The notes: generated from the sequence alone by a model not told the origin. A stretch of 64,000 nucleotides of DNA from Lacisediminihabitans profunda (GCF_008040105.1 NZ_VRMG01000004.1:186001-250000); one strand, 5' to 3'. Numbered from the stretch's first letter, positions 16,728 through 25,575 are shown. Made by a program: numbers and translations.

Positions 16728-16769
16728 GGGAAGGGAAGGGAAGGGAAGGGAAGGGAAGGGGAGGGGAGG
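16728..16769. repeat. GGGAA pentanucleotide tract
   Basis: Six tandem GGGAA units at 16728-16757, followed by more G-rich purines to 16769: an uninterrupted 42-base polypurine strand. It starts 3 bases past the fabG stop (minus strand) and next to inverted-repeat element 1. Confidence 0.9.
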
Positions 16770-16772
16770 CGG

Positions 16773-17483
16773 CTAGTGGCCCATGCCCAGGCCGCCGTCG
16801 ACCGGGATGACGGCGCCGGAGATGTAGCCCGCGTCGTCGCCGGCGAGCCAGGTCACGACCTTCGCCACCTCCTCGGCGGTGGCGAAACGCCCGGCCGGTA
16901 TCGCCTTCTTGTACTCGGCCTGCTGCGCCTCGGGCAGTTCGGCCGTCATGTCCGTCTCGATGAACCCCGGCGCGATCACGTTGGCGGTGATGCCGCGGGA
17001 GCCCAGCTCCCTGGTCACCGAGCGGGCGAGGCCGACGAGTCCGCTCTTCGATGCCGAATAGTTCACCTGGCCGGCGGATCCGAGCAGGCCGACGACGCTC
17101 GAGACGAGGATGATCCGCCCGAACCGGGCCTTCAGCATGCCCTTGGAGGCGCGCTTCACCACCCGGAACGCGCCGGACAGGTTGGTGTCCACCACCGAGG
17201 TGAAGTCCTCCTCCGTCATGCGCAGCAGCAGGGTGTCTTTGGTGATGCCCGCGTTCGCCACCAGGATCTCCACGGGACCTAGGGCGGCCTCGACCTCGGT
17301 GAACGCTGCGTCGACGGATGCCGCATCCGTGACATCCGCGCGCACCGTGAGGCTGCCCACCGGACCCTCGCCCGATCGCGCGGTCACGGCGACGCGGTGG
17401 CCGAGGGCGATGAACTGCTCGGCGATGGCGAATCCGATTCCCCGGTTGCCTCCCGTTACGAGCACGGTTCGTGAAGTGGTCAT
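16773..17483 (-). CDS. fabG: 3-oxoacyl-ACP reductase, FabG/MabA-like
   Basis: A 236-residue SDR that reduces beta-ketoacyl-ACP with NADPH in fatty acid elongation. Cofactor motif TGGNRGIG (10-17), structural NAG, and the catalytic Ser-Tyr-Lys in SSVVGLLGSAGQVNYSASK; C-terminal ISGAVIPVDGGLGMGH matches the actinobacterial FabG1 end. The N terminus MTTSRTVLVTGGNRGIG resembles mycobacterial MabA, but no inhA or other FAS-II gene is adjacent. GAAGAGAG lies 7 bases before the ATG. Confidence 0.92.
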   Translation of the reverse strand: MTTSRTVLVTGGNRGIGFAIAEQFIALGHRVAVTARSGEGPVGSLTVRADVTDAASVDAAFTEVEAALGPVEILVANAGITKDTLLLRMTEEDFTSVVDTNLSGAFRVVKRASKGMLKARFGRIILVSSVVGLLGSAGQVNYSASKSGLVGLARSVTRELGSRGITANVIAPGFIETDMTAELPEAQQAEYKKAIPAGRFATAEEVAKVVTWLAGDDAGYISGAVIPVDGGLGMGH

Positions 17484-17577
17484 GGGTCACTCTCTTCCAA
17501 TCGGCGCCCTGTGCGCAAAACTATCCGGGGCACTCGGCAAACTCCCCCAATCTTAGACGTAGGCTTGAGTCCTAATC

Positions 17578-17847
17578 ATGGCTAAGCAGCAGTCGATAAC
17601 CTCACTCCCCCGGTCTCCCCAGGACGACCGGCGAAGCCGCATGGTCCAATACTCGGTGGCCATGGGAATCCGCACCGTGTGCATCATCGCGTGCCTCTTC
17701 ACCCCCGGCTGGTGGCTGCTTCTGCCGGCGATCGGTGCCATCGTGCTGCCCTACATCGCGGTCGTTCTCGCGAACGCGAAGGGCGCGACAACTTCCGTCG
17801 TTCTGCGGCCGGGCGCGATCGAGCGACTGCCGGTCGACGATCGATGA
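17578..17847 (+). CDS. DUF3099 domain-containing membrane protein
   Basis: An 89-residue protein. The N-terminal stretch ITSLPRSPQDDRRSRMVQYS is the conserved DUF3099 core; two transmembrane helices follow (about 27-45 and 47-65). Function is unknown. It is the first gene of a coupled run: its TGA overlaps the ATG of the next gene (ATGA), and that gene overlaps the SURF1 gene in turn. TAGGCT lies 12 bases before the ATG, so the leader would be only a few bases. The linkage to SURF1 suggests, by inference, a role near the respiratory chain or membrane. Confidence 0.88.
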   Translation: MAKQQSITSLPRSPQDDRRSRMVQYSVAMGIRTVCIIACLFTPGWWLLLPAIGAIVLPYIAVVLANAKGATTSVVLRPGAIERLPVDDR

Positions 17848-18098
17848 CGATCGGCTTCGACGAAGCCGAGCTCGAGCCGACCTGTTCGAGGGCGGAGTGC
17901 CGGGAAACCGCCGCCTGGAACATCAACTGGCGTAATCCGCGCATCCACGGCCCGGAGCGAGTGAAGGTGTGGCTGGCGTGCGATGACCATCGCGACTTCT
18001 TGAGGGACTACCTCGCCGCCCGGGACTTCCCCGTGGTGGTCACGCCGCTCGGCGAGTCCGTGGCGCGAGTGCCGGATGTCGAAAGCCCAGTGTCGTGA
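17844..18098 (+). CDS. Small Cys/His-containing protein of unknown function
   Basis: An 84-residue soluble protein, MTIGFDEAELEPTC onward. It has CSRAEC in the N-terminal half and ACDDH about 30 residues later, a spacing (C-x4-C ... C-x2-H) that could hold a zinc ion. The central part AAWNINWRNPRIHGPERVKVW is rich in Trp and Asn. I do not assign a function; similar small proteins in this family of bacteria are sometimes misnamed acetone carboxylase, for which nothing here gives support. It overlaps DUF3099 by ATGA and SURF1 by GTGA, so it is translated as part of that operon. Confidence 0.8.
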   Translation: MTIGFDEAELEPTCSRAECRETAAWNINWRNPRIHGPERVKVWLACDDHRDFLRDYLAARDFPVVVTPLGESVARVPDVESPVS

Positions 18099-18940
18099 AC
18101 GGCTGGCGGTTCGCAGTGAGTCGCCGCTGGTTCGGCTACCTGGCGCTCGCTGTCGTCTTCTCCATCGTGTGCGTCGGCCTCTCCAACTGGCAGGTCAACC
18201 GGCTGAAGGAGACCACGGCGGCCAATGACCTGGTGGACCGCAACTACGCGAGCGCGCCCCGCGCGGTGAAGGCCGTGCTGCCGACGCTCACCTCGTTCCG
18301 GGCCAGCCAACAGTGGGTGCAGGTGAGGCTCACCGGTCGCTACCTGCGCGACGAACAGATGCTCGTGCGCAACCGGCCGCTCAACGGGCAGCCGGGATTC
18401 GAGGTGCTCAACCCGCTGCTGCTCGACGATGGCACCGTGTTCGTCGTCGATCGCGGCTACGTGCCGGTGGGCAACAAGCACGACGCCCCGGACAGCATCC
18501 CGGAGCCACGCAGCGGCACGGTCTCGGTCGTCGTGCACCTGCAGGCGAGCGAGCCGGTGCTCGCCGGTCGATCGGGCGCCAACGGTCAACTCGCCACCAT
18601 CCACCTGCCTGAGCTGGCGAAGCTCGTCGACCGTCCCACCTACACGGGCGCCTACGGCCTCATGGTCTCCGAGACGCCGGCTGCGAAGACGCGACCGGCA
18701 GCCATGCCCAAGCCCGTGCTCGACGAGGGCCTGCACATCTCCTACGCTATCCAGTGGGTGCTGTTCGGAGTGATGGCGTTCCTCGGACTCGGCTACGCGA
18801 TCCGCCAGGAATACCGGATGCGCAACGCCGACGATCCCGAGGAACGGGAGCGCTCAGACGAACGCGCCCGCCGGAAGGCGGAGCGACCAAGAACGGACGA
18901 CGAGATCGAGGACGAGATCCTCGAATCCTCCCGCCGCTGA
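18095..18940 (+). CDS. SURF1 family cytochrome oxidase assembly protein
   Basis: A 281-residue membrane protein with an N-terminal helix (WFGYLALAVVFSIVCVGLSN, about 9-29) containing the conserved WQ in NWQVNRL, a periplasmic domain, and a C-terminal helix (IQWVLFGVMAFLGLGYA, about 217-235). SURF1 proteins help insert heme a into subunit I of cytochrome c oxidase; heme A and O synthases are encoded 7-9 kb away. A charged, Arg/Glu-rich C-terminal tail follows. GTG start at 18095 overlaps the preceding stop. It converges with the ABC-F gene with 13 bases between. Confidence 0.9.
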   Translation: MNGWRFAVSRRWFGYLALAVVFSIVCVGLSNWQVNRLKETTAANDLVDRNYASAPRAVKAVLPTLTSFRASQQWVQVRLTGRYLRDEQMLVRNRPLNGQPGFEVLNPLLLDDGTVFVVDRGYVPVGNKHDAPDSIPEPRSGTVSVVVHLQASEPVLAGRSGANGQLATIHLPELAKLVDRPTYTGAYGLMVSETPAAKTRPAAMPKPVLDEGLHISYAIQWVLFGVMAFLGLGYAIRQEYRMRNADDPEERERSDERARRKAERPRTDDEIEDEILESSRR

Positions 18941-18953
18941 ACCAGCGCCGCTA

Positions 18954-20552
18954 TCAGGCGAGGGCGACCAGGTCGGCGTAGTCGCGGTTCCAGAGGTCCT
19001 CTGTGCCGTCCGGCAGGATGAGCACGCGCTCCGGATTGAGCGCCTCCACGGCGCCCTCATCGTGGCTGACCAGCACCACGGCGCCCGAGTAGTTGGCCAG
19101 GGCATCCAGGATCTCGAGGCGGCTCGCCGGATCGAGGTTGTTGGTGGGCTCGTCGAGCAGCAGCACATTGGCACCGGAGACCACGATCATCGCGAGTGCG
19201 AGCCGCGTCTTCTCCCCACCCGAAAGCACCCCGGCGAGCTTGTTCGCGTCGTCGCCCGAGAAGAGGAACGAGCCGAGCACGCGCCGCGCCTCGGTCTCGG
19301 TGATGTTCGGCGACGACGAGACCATGTTCTGCAGCACCGAGCGCTTCACGTCGATGGTCTCGTGCTCCTGCGCGTAGTAGCCGATGCGCAAGCCGTGGCC
19401 GGGCTCGATCTGGCCGGTATCCGGCTTGTCGACGCTCGCGAGGATGCGCAGCAACGTGGTCTTGCCCGCGCCGTTGAAGCCGAGGATGACGACCTTCGAA
19501 CCGCGGTCGATCGCGAGGTCCACCGCGGTGAAGATCTCGAGCGAGCCGTAGCTCTTGGAGAGATTGGACGCCATGAGCGGGGTGCGACCACACGGCGCGG
19601 GCTCCGGGAAGCGCAGCTTCGCGACCCGGTCAACGGCGCGTACCTCGTCGAGGCCGGAGAGCATCTTCTCGGCGCGGCGCACCATCTGGTGCGCGGCCGC
19701 CGCCTTGGACGCCTTGGCGCCGAACTTGGCCGCCTGCATCTGCAGCACGCCGGCCTTCTTCTCCACGTTGACGCGTTCCTTCTTGCGTCGTTCCTCGTCG
19801 GCCGCGCGCTGGCGCTGGTAGTTCTTCCAGCTCATGTTGTAGATATCGATCACCTGGCGGTTCGCATCCAGGTAGAAGACGCGGTTCACGGTCTCCTCGA
19901 CGAGTTCCACGTCATGGCTGATCACGATCAGCCCGCCCTGGAAGTTCTTGAGGAACTCCCGCAGCCAGACCACCGAGTCGGCGTCGAGGTGGTTCGTGGG
20001 CTCGTCGAGGAGCATCGTCTCGGCGCCGGAGAACAGGATGCGGGCGAGCTCGATGCGTCGGCGCTGGCCGCCGGAGAGCGTCGACAGCGGCTGGTCGAGG
20101 ATGCGATCCGGCAGGCTGAGGTTGCTCGCGATCGATGCGGCCTCGGCCTCGGCCGCGTAGCCGCCGAGCGCGGTGAAGCGATCCTGCAGGTTTCCGTAGG
20201 TCTTCATGGCCGAGGCGCTCACCTTGGCATCCGGGTCCCCCATCTCCTGGGCGGCCTTCTCCATGCCGATCATGATCTGCCCGAGCCCGCGGGCGTCGAG
20301 GATGCGGGTGCGGGCGAGATCCTCCGGGTTGCCTGAGCGCGGGTCCTGAGGGAGGTAGCCGACCTCGCCGGTGCGCTCGATGGTGCCGCCCGTGGCGAGT
20401 TCCTCGCCGGCCAGGACCTTGGTCAGGGTGGTCTTGCCCGCGCCGTTTCGGCCGACCAGGCCGATCTTGTCGCCGCGTTCCACACGGAAGGTGACGTCCT
20501 CCATGAGCATGCGTGCGCCAACACGCAGTTCGAGGTCGTGCACGCTGAGCAC
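18954..20552 (-). CDS. ABC-F family ATPase
   Basis: A 532-residue soluble protein with two ABC domains and no membrane segment. Walker A motifs GRNGAGKTTLTK (about 34-45) and GFNGAGKTTLLR; signatures LSGGQRRRIELA and LSGGEKTRLALA; Walker B LDEPTNHLDAD and LDEPTNNLDPA. A basic linker (RAADEERRKKERVNVEKK) joins the domains, as in ABC-F factors that bind the ribosomal E site and tune translation; some protect from antibiotics. Whether this is housekeeping (EttA/Uup-like) or resistance-related is not decidable. GTG start at 20552. Confidence 0.93.
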   Translation of the reverse strand: MLSVHDLELRVGARMLMEDVTFRVERGDKIGLVGRNGAGKTTLTKVLAGEELATGGTIERTGEVGYLPQDPRSGNPEDLARTRILDARGLGQIMIGMEKAAQEMGDPDAKVSASAMKTYGNLQDRFTALGGYAAEAEAASIASNLSLPDRILDQPLSTLSGGQRRRIELARILFSGAETMLLDEPTNHLDADSVVWLREFLKNFQGGLIVISHDVELVEETVNRVFYLDANRQVIDIYNMSWKNYQRQRAADEERRKKERVNVEKKAGVLQMQAAKFGAKASKAAAAHQMVRRAEKMLSGLDEVRAVDRVAKLRFPEPAPCGRTPLMASNLSKSYGSLEIFTAVDLAIDRGSKVVILGFNGAGKTTLLRILASVDKPDTGQIEPGHGLRIGYYAQEHETIDVKRSVLQNMVSSSPNITETEARRVLGSFLFSGDDANKLAGVLSGGEKTRLALAMIVVSGANVLLLDEPTNNLDPASRLEILDALANYSGAVVLVSHDEGAVEALNPERVLILPDGTEDLWNRDYADLVALA

Positions 20553-20573
20553 AGGCAGAGTCCAATTCTTTGT

Positions 20574-20589
20574 GTTGTTTTACAACAAC
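20574..20589. promoter_or_regulatory. GTTGTT-N4-AACAAC palindrome
   Basis: Perfect 6-bp arms with a 4-base loop, in the 124-base divergent region between the ABC-F and bioY genes, 22 bases from the ABC-F start. On the bioY side a TAGTAT hexamer lies at 20611-20616. It may be an operator or a small leader hairpin; it does not match a biotin-regulator box that I can name. Confidence 0.3.
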
Positions 20590-20676
20590 GGGAGGGAGGG
20601 GGTAGGCCTCTAGTATAAATCGTGGGGCTCGCCTTCGACGCCGATGCGGCCCGCACCACCGCCCAGAGGAGCTCCC

Positions 20677-21327
20677 GTGTCCAATCTGACCCTGGCATTC
20701 GGTCGTCCGACGCTCGCCGACCGGCTCTTTTCGCGGAGTCTCGTCACCGACCTGATCCTGATCGCGGCCGGCACCGCCCTCACCTCGATCGCCGCCCAGC
20801 TCATCATCCCGCTCTGGCCGGTGCCGATCACCGGCCAGACCTTCGCGGTGCTGCTCGTCGGCTCGACCCTCGGCGCGGTGCGCGGCGCCCTCTCGATGAC
20901 GCTCTACCTGGTGCTGGGAGCGGCCGGCCTTCCGGTGTTCGCCGCCGGCGGTCACGGGAGCCTCCTCGCCTCGCCGTCCGGCGGGTTCGTCATCGGATTC
21001 GTCTTCGCCGCCGCCCTCACCGGCTGGCTCGCCCAGCGCGAGTGGGACCGCAAGGTCGTTGGGACGTTCCTGTCCTTCGCCGCGGGCACCGTCGTGATCT
21101 ACGCCTTCGGACTCCCCTGGCTCTACACGGTGCTCGGCACCTTCCCGCCCGCCTCACTCAGCAGATTCTTCGGCACGACCAACCTGCTGCGGGCGACGAT
21201 CACGACCGGCATCCTGCCGTTCCTGGTCGGGGACACCGTCAAGGCGCTTCTCGCGGCGGCGATCCTTCCGGCGAGCTGGCGGCTCGCCGGCCGGGCAGAC
21301 AAGGCCGCGAGCGAGAACGAGGGCTGA
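20677..21327 (+). CDS. bioY: Biotin transporter BioY (ECF S component)
   Basis: A 216-residue membrane protein with about six transmembrane helices. The conserved region VPITGQTFAVLLVGSTLG near residue 50 and GAAGLPVFAAGGHG are BioY signatures that bind biotin. It imports biotin, either alone or with an ECF energising module. No BioM/BioN ATPase or T component is adjacent, so those must be encoded elsewhere or BioY acts alone. Start is the GTG at 20677, with AGAGGAG 5 bases before it; an in-frame ATG at 20644 has weaker support. Confidence 0.93.
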   Translation: MSNLTLAFGRPTLADRLFSRSLVTDLILIAAGTALTSIAAQLIIPLWPVPITGQTFAVLLVGSTLGAVRGALSMTLYLVLGAAGLPVFAAGGHGSLLASPSGGFVIGFVFAAALTGWLAQREWDRKVVGTFLSFAAGTVVIYAFGLPWLYTVLGTFPPASLSRFFGTTNLLRATITTGILPFLVGDTVKALLAAAILPASWRLAGRADKAASENEG

Positions 21328-21372
21328 GAGGCCCCACCGCCGGCACGTCCACTGCGGGCCCATGCCAACGAC

Positions 21373-21401
21373 GAACGCCCCGGCCATCGGTCGGGGCGTT
21401 C
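21373..21401. terminator. Hairpin between convergent bioY and sufT
   Basis: A perfect 10-bp stem (GAACGCCCCG at 21373-21382 with 21392-21401) and 9-base loop, placed between the two convergent gene ends, 45 bases past bioY and 17 bases past sufT. No strong T run on either side. Confidence 0.6.
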
Positions 21402-21418
21402 ATCGTGTTCGGGTCGAA

Positions 21419-21748
21419 CTACATCGAGAAGCCGAGGGCGCGCATCATGTCGCGACCGTCATCGGTGATCTTCTCCGGGCCCCACGGCGGCATCCACACC
21501 CAGTTGATGCGGAACTGCTCGACCACGCCATCAAGAGCCTGCGCGGTCTGCTCCTCGATCACGTCGGTCAGAGGACAACCCGCCGAGGTGAGCGTCATGC
21601 TGATGATGAGGGCATTGTTCTCATCGTCCCAGGTGAGGTCGTAGATGAGCCCGAGGTCCACGATGTTGACGCCGAGCTCGGGGTCCATCACGTCTTTCAG
21701 CGCCTCTTCGACCTGGTCGAAGAGCTGCGGTGCGAGTGCGACTGCCAT
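21419..21748 (-). CDS. sufT: Metal-sulfur cluster assembly factor (DUF59/MIP18-like)
   Basis: A 109-residue DUF59 protein, SufT-type, that helps mature iron-sulfur proteins. The family core is DPELGVNIVDLGLIYDL (about 22-38) and the conserved cysteine is in TSAGCPLTD. It lies 4 bases past sufC on the same strand. Besides read-through from the suf operon, a TAGGCT exactly 6 bases before the ATG suggests an additional leaderless promoter. Confidence 0.92.
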   Translation of the reverse strand: MAVALAPQLFDQVEEALKDVMDPELGVNIVDLGLIYDLTWDDENNALIISMTLTSAGCPLTDVIEEQTAQALDGVVEQFRINWVWMPPWGPEKITDDGRDMMRALGFSM

Positions 21749-21752
21749 ACTT

Positions 21753-22547
21753 CTAGCCTAGGTTCGTCGGGGTCGGACCGCCAGTGGCCAGCGCGTCGCT
21801 CGCCAGGAACCGGTCGTAGCCCTCGTTCTCGAGTCGGTCGGCCAGCTCGGGTCCGCCCTGCTCGGCGATGCGGCCGTCGACGAACACGTGCACGAAGTCC
21901 GGCGAGATGTAACGCAGGATGCGGGTGTAGTGGGTGATGAGCATGATGCCCAGGCCGGTGTTGGCCTTCGCCCGGTTCACACCCTCCGCGACAATCTTGA
22001 GCGCGTCGACGTCGAGGCCGGAGTCGGTCTCGTCGAGCACTGCGAACTTGGGGGCCAACAGCTCGAGCTGCAGGATCTCGTGCCGCTTCTTCTCGCCGCC
22101 GGAGAAGCCCTCATTCACATTGCGGTCCTTGAACGAGGCATCCATCCGCAGGTTCTTCATCGACTCGGTCACCTGCTTGGTCCAGGTGCGGATGGACGGC
22201 TGAACGCCGTCGATCGCCGTCTTGGCGGTGCGCAGGAAGTTGGTCACCGCGACGCCGGGAATCTCGACCGGGTACTGCATAGCCAGGAAGAGTCCAGCGC
22301 GGGCGCGCGCATCCACCGTCATGGCGAGCAGGTCCTCCCCGTCGAGGGTGATCGATCCGCTGTCCACGTGATACTTCGGGTGCCCGGCGATCGTGTAGGC
22401 GAGAGTGGACTTGCCGGAGCCGTTCGGGCCCATGATCGCGTGGATCTCGCCCTCGTTCACGGTGAGGTCGACCCCCTTGAGGATCTGCTTCGTGCCCTGC
22501 TCGGTCTCGACGCTCACGTGGAGGTCTTTGATCTCTAGTACTGACAT
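21753..22547 (-). CDS. sufC: Fe-S cluster assembly ATPase SufC
   Basis: A 264-residue soluble ABC ATPase that powers the SufBCD scaffold. Walker A GPNGSGKSTLAY (about 39-50), signature FSGGEKKRHEIL (SufC has Phe before SGGE), Walker B FAVLDETDSGLDVDALK, and H-loop LITHYTRIL. It lies 39 bases past the Rieske gene and 4 bases before sufT. Confidence 0.97.
   Translation of the reverse strand: MSVLEIKDLHVSVETEQGTKQILKGVDLTVNEGEIHAIMGPNGSGKSTLAYTIAGHPKYHVDSGSITLDGEDLLAMTVDARARAGLFLAMQYPVEIPGVAVTNFLRTAKTAIDGVQPSIRTWTKQVTESMKNLRMDASFKDRNVNEGFSGGEKKRHEILQLELLAPKFAVLDETDSGLDVDALKIVAEGVNRAKANTGLGIMLITHYTRILRYISPDFVHVFVDGRIAEQGGPELADRLENEGYDRFLASDALATGGPTPTNLG
21755..21760 (-). promoter_or_regulatory. 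-10 element TAGGCT before sufT
   Basis: TAGGCT is followed by 6 bases and the sufT ATG; its last base is the first base of the sufC TAG stop. It would give a leaderless sufT message independent of the operon. Confidence 0.4.
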
Positions 22548-22586
22548 GTCTGTGGGGTTCCTAACTGGTGTACGTCGTGCCGGGTG

Positions 22587-22910
22587 TCAGGCGCTGAGGA
22601 CGGGCGTCGGGTCGATGAAGACATCGCCGTCGACGATGGAGACGGCGAAGACCGGCACCGGCTCATAGGCCGGGAGGGTGATCGGCTTGCCGGTGATGAG
22701 GGAGAACTTGGAGCCGTGCGCCCAGCACTCGAGGGTGTCGTCTTCGACGAACCCTTCGGCGAGCGAGATGTCCCCGTGCGTGCAGGTGTCCCCGATGGCG
22801 TGGACCGCCCCGGCGGAGTCCCGCACGAGCGCGATGGGCATGCCGTCGATCACGACACGCACCGCCGATCCGAGCTCGATCTCGTCTTCGGCGCAAATCC
22901 GAACGGCCAC
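22587..22910 (-). CDS. Rieske-type [2Fe-2S] ferredoxin of the suf cluster
   Basis: A 107-residue protein with the Rieske motifs CTHG (C-x-H) and CWAHGS (C-x2-H) about 18 residues apart, which bind one [2Fe-2S] cluster through two Cys and two His. It matches the non-heme iron oxygenase ferredoxin subunits that actinobacterial suf operons carry between sufD and sufC; its job there is probably electron supply, which is inference. GTG start at 22910 shares one base with the sufD TAG stop. Confidence 0.9.
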   Translation of the reverse strand: MAVRICAEDEIELGSAVRVVIDGMPIALVRDSAGAVHAIGDTCTHGDISLAEGFVEDDTLECWAHGSKFSLITGKPITLPAYEPVPVFAVSIVDGDVFIDPTPVLSA

Positions 22911-24121
22911 TACGCGCTCACCTTCAGTTCGTCTTCGATCGCCTGCGCCAGGCGTGCCTCCAGGTCGGCGGACCCGATCTTCTGCACGATCTCGGAGAGG
23001 AAGCCGCGCACCACCAGGCGTCGCGCCTCGTGTTCTTCGATGCCCCGGGCCTGCAGGTAGAAAAGCTGCTCGTCGTCGAAACGTCCCGACGCGCTCGCGT
23101 GTCCCGCGCCGGCGATGTCGCCGGTCTCGATTTCGAGGTTCGGCACGGAGTCGGCTCGCGTGCCGTCGGTGAGCAGGAGGTTGCGGTTCTGCTCGTAGCT
23201 GTCGGTGCCGGCCGCGGACGGGCGGATAAGCACGTCGCCCACCCACACGGTGTGGGCTCCGTCGCCCTGAAGGGCGCCCTTGTAACTCACCCGCGACTTG
23301 GTGTTCGGAGCGTCGTGGTTGACGAAGACCTGCTGTTCGAGGTGCTGGCCCGTGCCGGCGAAGTAGACGCCGAAGAGCTCGACGTCCGCGCCCTCGCTCG
23401 AGAGATGAGCGGACGGGTTGATACGCACGACGTCCCCGCCGAGCGACACGACCACGTGCCGGAGCCTCGCGTCGCGGCCGATCTGCGCGAAATGGCTCGC
23501 GAGATGCACGGCGGTGTCGTCCCACTGCTGCACGGTGACGACCGTGAGCTGCGCGCCGTCGCCGACGATGATCTCCACGTTCTCACTGAGCATCGCCTGG
23601 CCGGAGTTCTGCAGCACGACCATGCCGCGGCTGTGCTTCTCGGCCACGATGACCGTGTGTGCGGCGCGCGGAGCGGTGCCGAGTCCGGAACGCGTGACGG
23701 TGACCTCCACGGGCTCTTCGCCCGTGATGGTGACCGCGAGCGCCTCCTCGAAGCTGCTCCACGCGTTCGCGGAGGCCAACTCCTCCGGCCTTCCGGCGCG
23801 CCCGATGCGGTCATCGTCGCGGCCGATCGGCTCGACGACGGCACCGGCGTCACCGGTGGAGACGACATCCGTGACGATCGGCAGGGCCGATCCGTCGAGT
23901 CCGGCGTCGAGCAGCGGCTGGATCTTCGCGATCGGGGTGTGCTTCCACTCGAGCTCGCGGCCCGTGACGGCCTCGAAGTCGCCGACATCGAACGAGCCGA
24001 AGCGGGCGGAGCGCACCTGAACGGGCACGAGACCCCAGCCGCCATCGCTGTGCTGCTTCGAGCCAAGTCTCGAGTGATCGGGTTCTGCCGGGGAGATGGT
24101 GGGTGTAGCTACGGCAGACAT
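22910..24121 (-). CDS. sufD: Fe-S cluster assembly protein SufD
   Basis: A 403-residue beta-helical scaffold subunit, partner of SufB and SufC. Conserved C-terminal region: GDIAGAGHASASGRFDDEQLFYLQARGI, which contains the GHAS and FYLQARG blocks shared with SufB, and RGFLSEIV. The N terminus is longer and less conserved. It lies 35 bases past sufB. Confidence 0.95.
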   Translation of the reverse strand: MSAVATPTISPAEPDHSRLGSKQHSDGGWGLVPVQVRSARFGSFDVGDFEAVTGRELEWKHTPIAKIQPLLDAGLDGSALPIVTDVVSTGDAGAVVEPIGRDDDRIGRAGRPEELASANAWSSFEEALAVTITGEEPVEVTVTRSGLGTAPRAAHTVIVAEKHSRGMVVLQNSGQAMLSENVEIIVGDGAQLTVVTVQQWDDTAVHLASHFAQIGRDARLRHVVVSLGGDVVRINPSAHLSSEGADVELFGVYFAGTGQHLEQQVFVNHDAPNTKSRVSYKGALQGDGAHTVWVGDVLIRPSAAGTDSYEQNRNLLLTDGTRADSVPNLEIETGDIAGAGHASASGRFDDEQLFYLQARGIEEHEARRLVVRGFLSEIVQKIGSADLEARLAQAIEDELKVSA

Positions 24122-24156
24122 CTAGCCGATGGTTCCTTCCGACGTGACGAGGCGGG

Positions 24157-25575
24157 TCATCCGACGCTGCCTTCCATGCCCATTTCGATGAGCTTGTTGA
24201 GTTCCAGGGCGTACTCCATCGGCAGTTCGCGCGCGATGGGCTCGATGAATCCTCGCACGATCATGGCCATCGCCTCGTCTTCGGGCAGGCCACGGGACTG
24301 CAGGTAGAAGAGCTGTTCGGCGCTCACGCGGGACACGGTGGCCTCGTGGCCCATCTGAACGTCGTCCTCGCGGACGTCGGTGGTCGGATAGGTGTCCGAC
24401 CTCGAGATGGCGTCGACGAGCAGTGCGTCACAGCGAACCGTGTTGGCGGAGTGATGGGCGCCCTCGGCGATCCGCACCTCGCCGCGGTAGCCGGTGCGTC
24501 CGCCGCCGCGGGCGATCGACTTGGAGACGATCGACGACTGCGTGTACGGGGCCATGTGGATCATCTTGGCTCCGGCATCCTGATGCTGGCCCGGGCCGGC
24601 GAAGGCGACAGAAAGCGTCTCGCCCTTGGCGTGCTCGCCCACGAGGTAGATCGAGGGGTACTTCATGGTGACCTTGGAGCCGATGTTGCCGTCGATCCAC
24701 TCCATGGTGGCGCCCTCATGGGCGATCGCGCGCTTCGTGACCAGGTTGTAGACGTTGTTCGACCAGTTCTGGATGGTCGTGTACCGAACGCGCGCGTTCT
24801 TCTTCACGATGATCTCGACGACCGCGGAGTGCAGCGAGTCCGACTTGTAGATCGGCGCGGTGCAGCCCTCGATGTAGTGAACGTATGACCCCTCGTCGGC
24901 GATGATCAGCGTGCGCTCGAACTGGCCCATGTTCTCGGTGTTGATGCGGAAGTAGGCCTGCAGTGGGATCTGAACGTGCACGCCCTTCGGCACGTAGACG
25001 AACGAGCCGCCGGACCAGACGGAGGTGTTGAGCGCGGCGAACTTGTTGTCGCCGGACGGGATCACGGTGCCGAAGTACTCCTTGAAGAGCTCCGGGTACT
25101 CCTTGAGCGCGGTGTCGGTGTCGAGGAAGAGCACGCCCTGCTCCTCGAGATCCTTGTTGATCGTGTGGTACACCACCTCGGACTCGTACTGCGCGGCGAC
25201 GCCGGAGACGAGTCGCTGGCGCTCCGCCTCGGGGATGCCGAGCTTCTCGTAGGTGTTCTTGATGTCGTCCGGGAGGTCGTCCCAGGTCTGGGCCTGCTTC
25301 TCGGTCGACCGCACGAAGTACTTGATGTTGTCGAAGTCGATGCCGGAGAGGTCAGCGCCCCAGGCGGGCATGGGCTTCTTGTAGAACAGCGCGAGGGCCT
25401 TGAGACGATTCTTGAGCATCCACTCCGGTTCGCCCTTGAGCGCCGAAATGTCCGCGACGACCTCCGGGGAGATTCCGCGTTTCGCTGACGCCCCGGCGAC
25501 ATCGGAGTCGGACCAGCCGAACTCGTAGATGCCGAGGCTCTCGAGCTCCGGGCGATCGATCAGGATGTCTGACAT
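24157..25575 (-). CDS. sufB: Fe-S cluster assembly protein SufB
   Basis: A 472-residue scaffold on which [Fe-S] clusters are built. Conserved blocks include [36 protein letters not shown] (with the key Cys), [14 protein letters not shown] and the C-terminal [18 protein letters not shown]. No intein interrupts it, unlike mycobacterial SufB. Start at the ATG at 25575, with AGAGAGG 8 bases before it. First gene of sufB-sufD-Rieske-sufC-sufT; no sufR regulator gene precedes it, and no sufS or sufU is present. Confidence 0.97.
   Translation of the reverse strand: MSDILIDRPELESLGIYEFGWSDSDVAGASAKRGISPEVVADISALKGEPEWMLKNRLKALALFYKKPMPAWGADLSGIDFDNIKYFVRSTEKQAQTWDDLPDDIKNTYEKLGIPEAERQRLVSGVAAQYESEVVYHTINKDLEEQGVLFLDTDTALKEYPELFKEYFGTVIPSGDNKFAALNTSVWSGGSFVYVPKGVHVQIPLQAYFRINTENMGQFERTLIIADEGSYVHYIEGCTAPIYKSDSLHSAVVEIIVKKNARVRYTTIQNWSNNVYNLVTKRAIAHEGATMEWIDGNIGSKVTMKYPSIYLVGEHAKGETLSVAFAGPGQHQDAGAKMIHMAPYTQSSIVSKSIARGGGRTGYRGEVRIAEGAHHSANTVRCDALLVDAISRSDTYPTTDVREDDVQMGHEATVSRVSAEQLFYLQSRGLPEDEAMAMIVRGFIEPIARELPMEYALELNKLIEMGMEGSVG

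Noticed and set aside
20574-20589. Biotin repressor (BirA/BioQ) operator for bioY
   Set aside because: The palindrome does not match a consensus that I can state with confidence and lies nearer to the ABC-F start than to bioY.
24157-25575. Intein in SufB, as in mycobacteria
   Set aside because: The frame is 472 codons, collinear with the family and without insertion.
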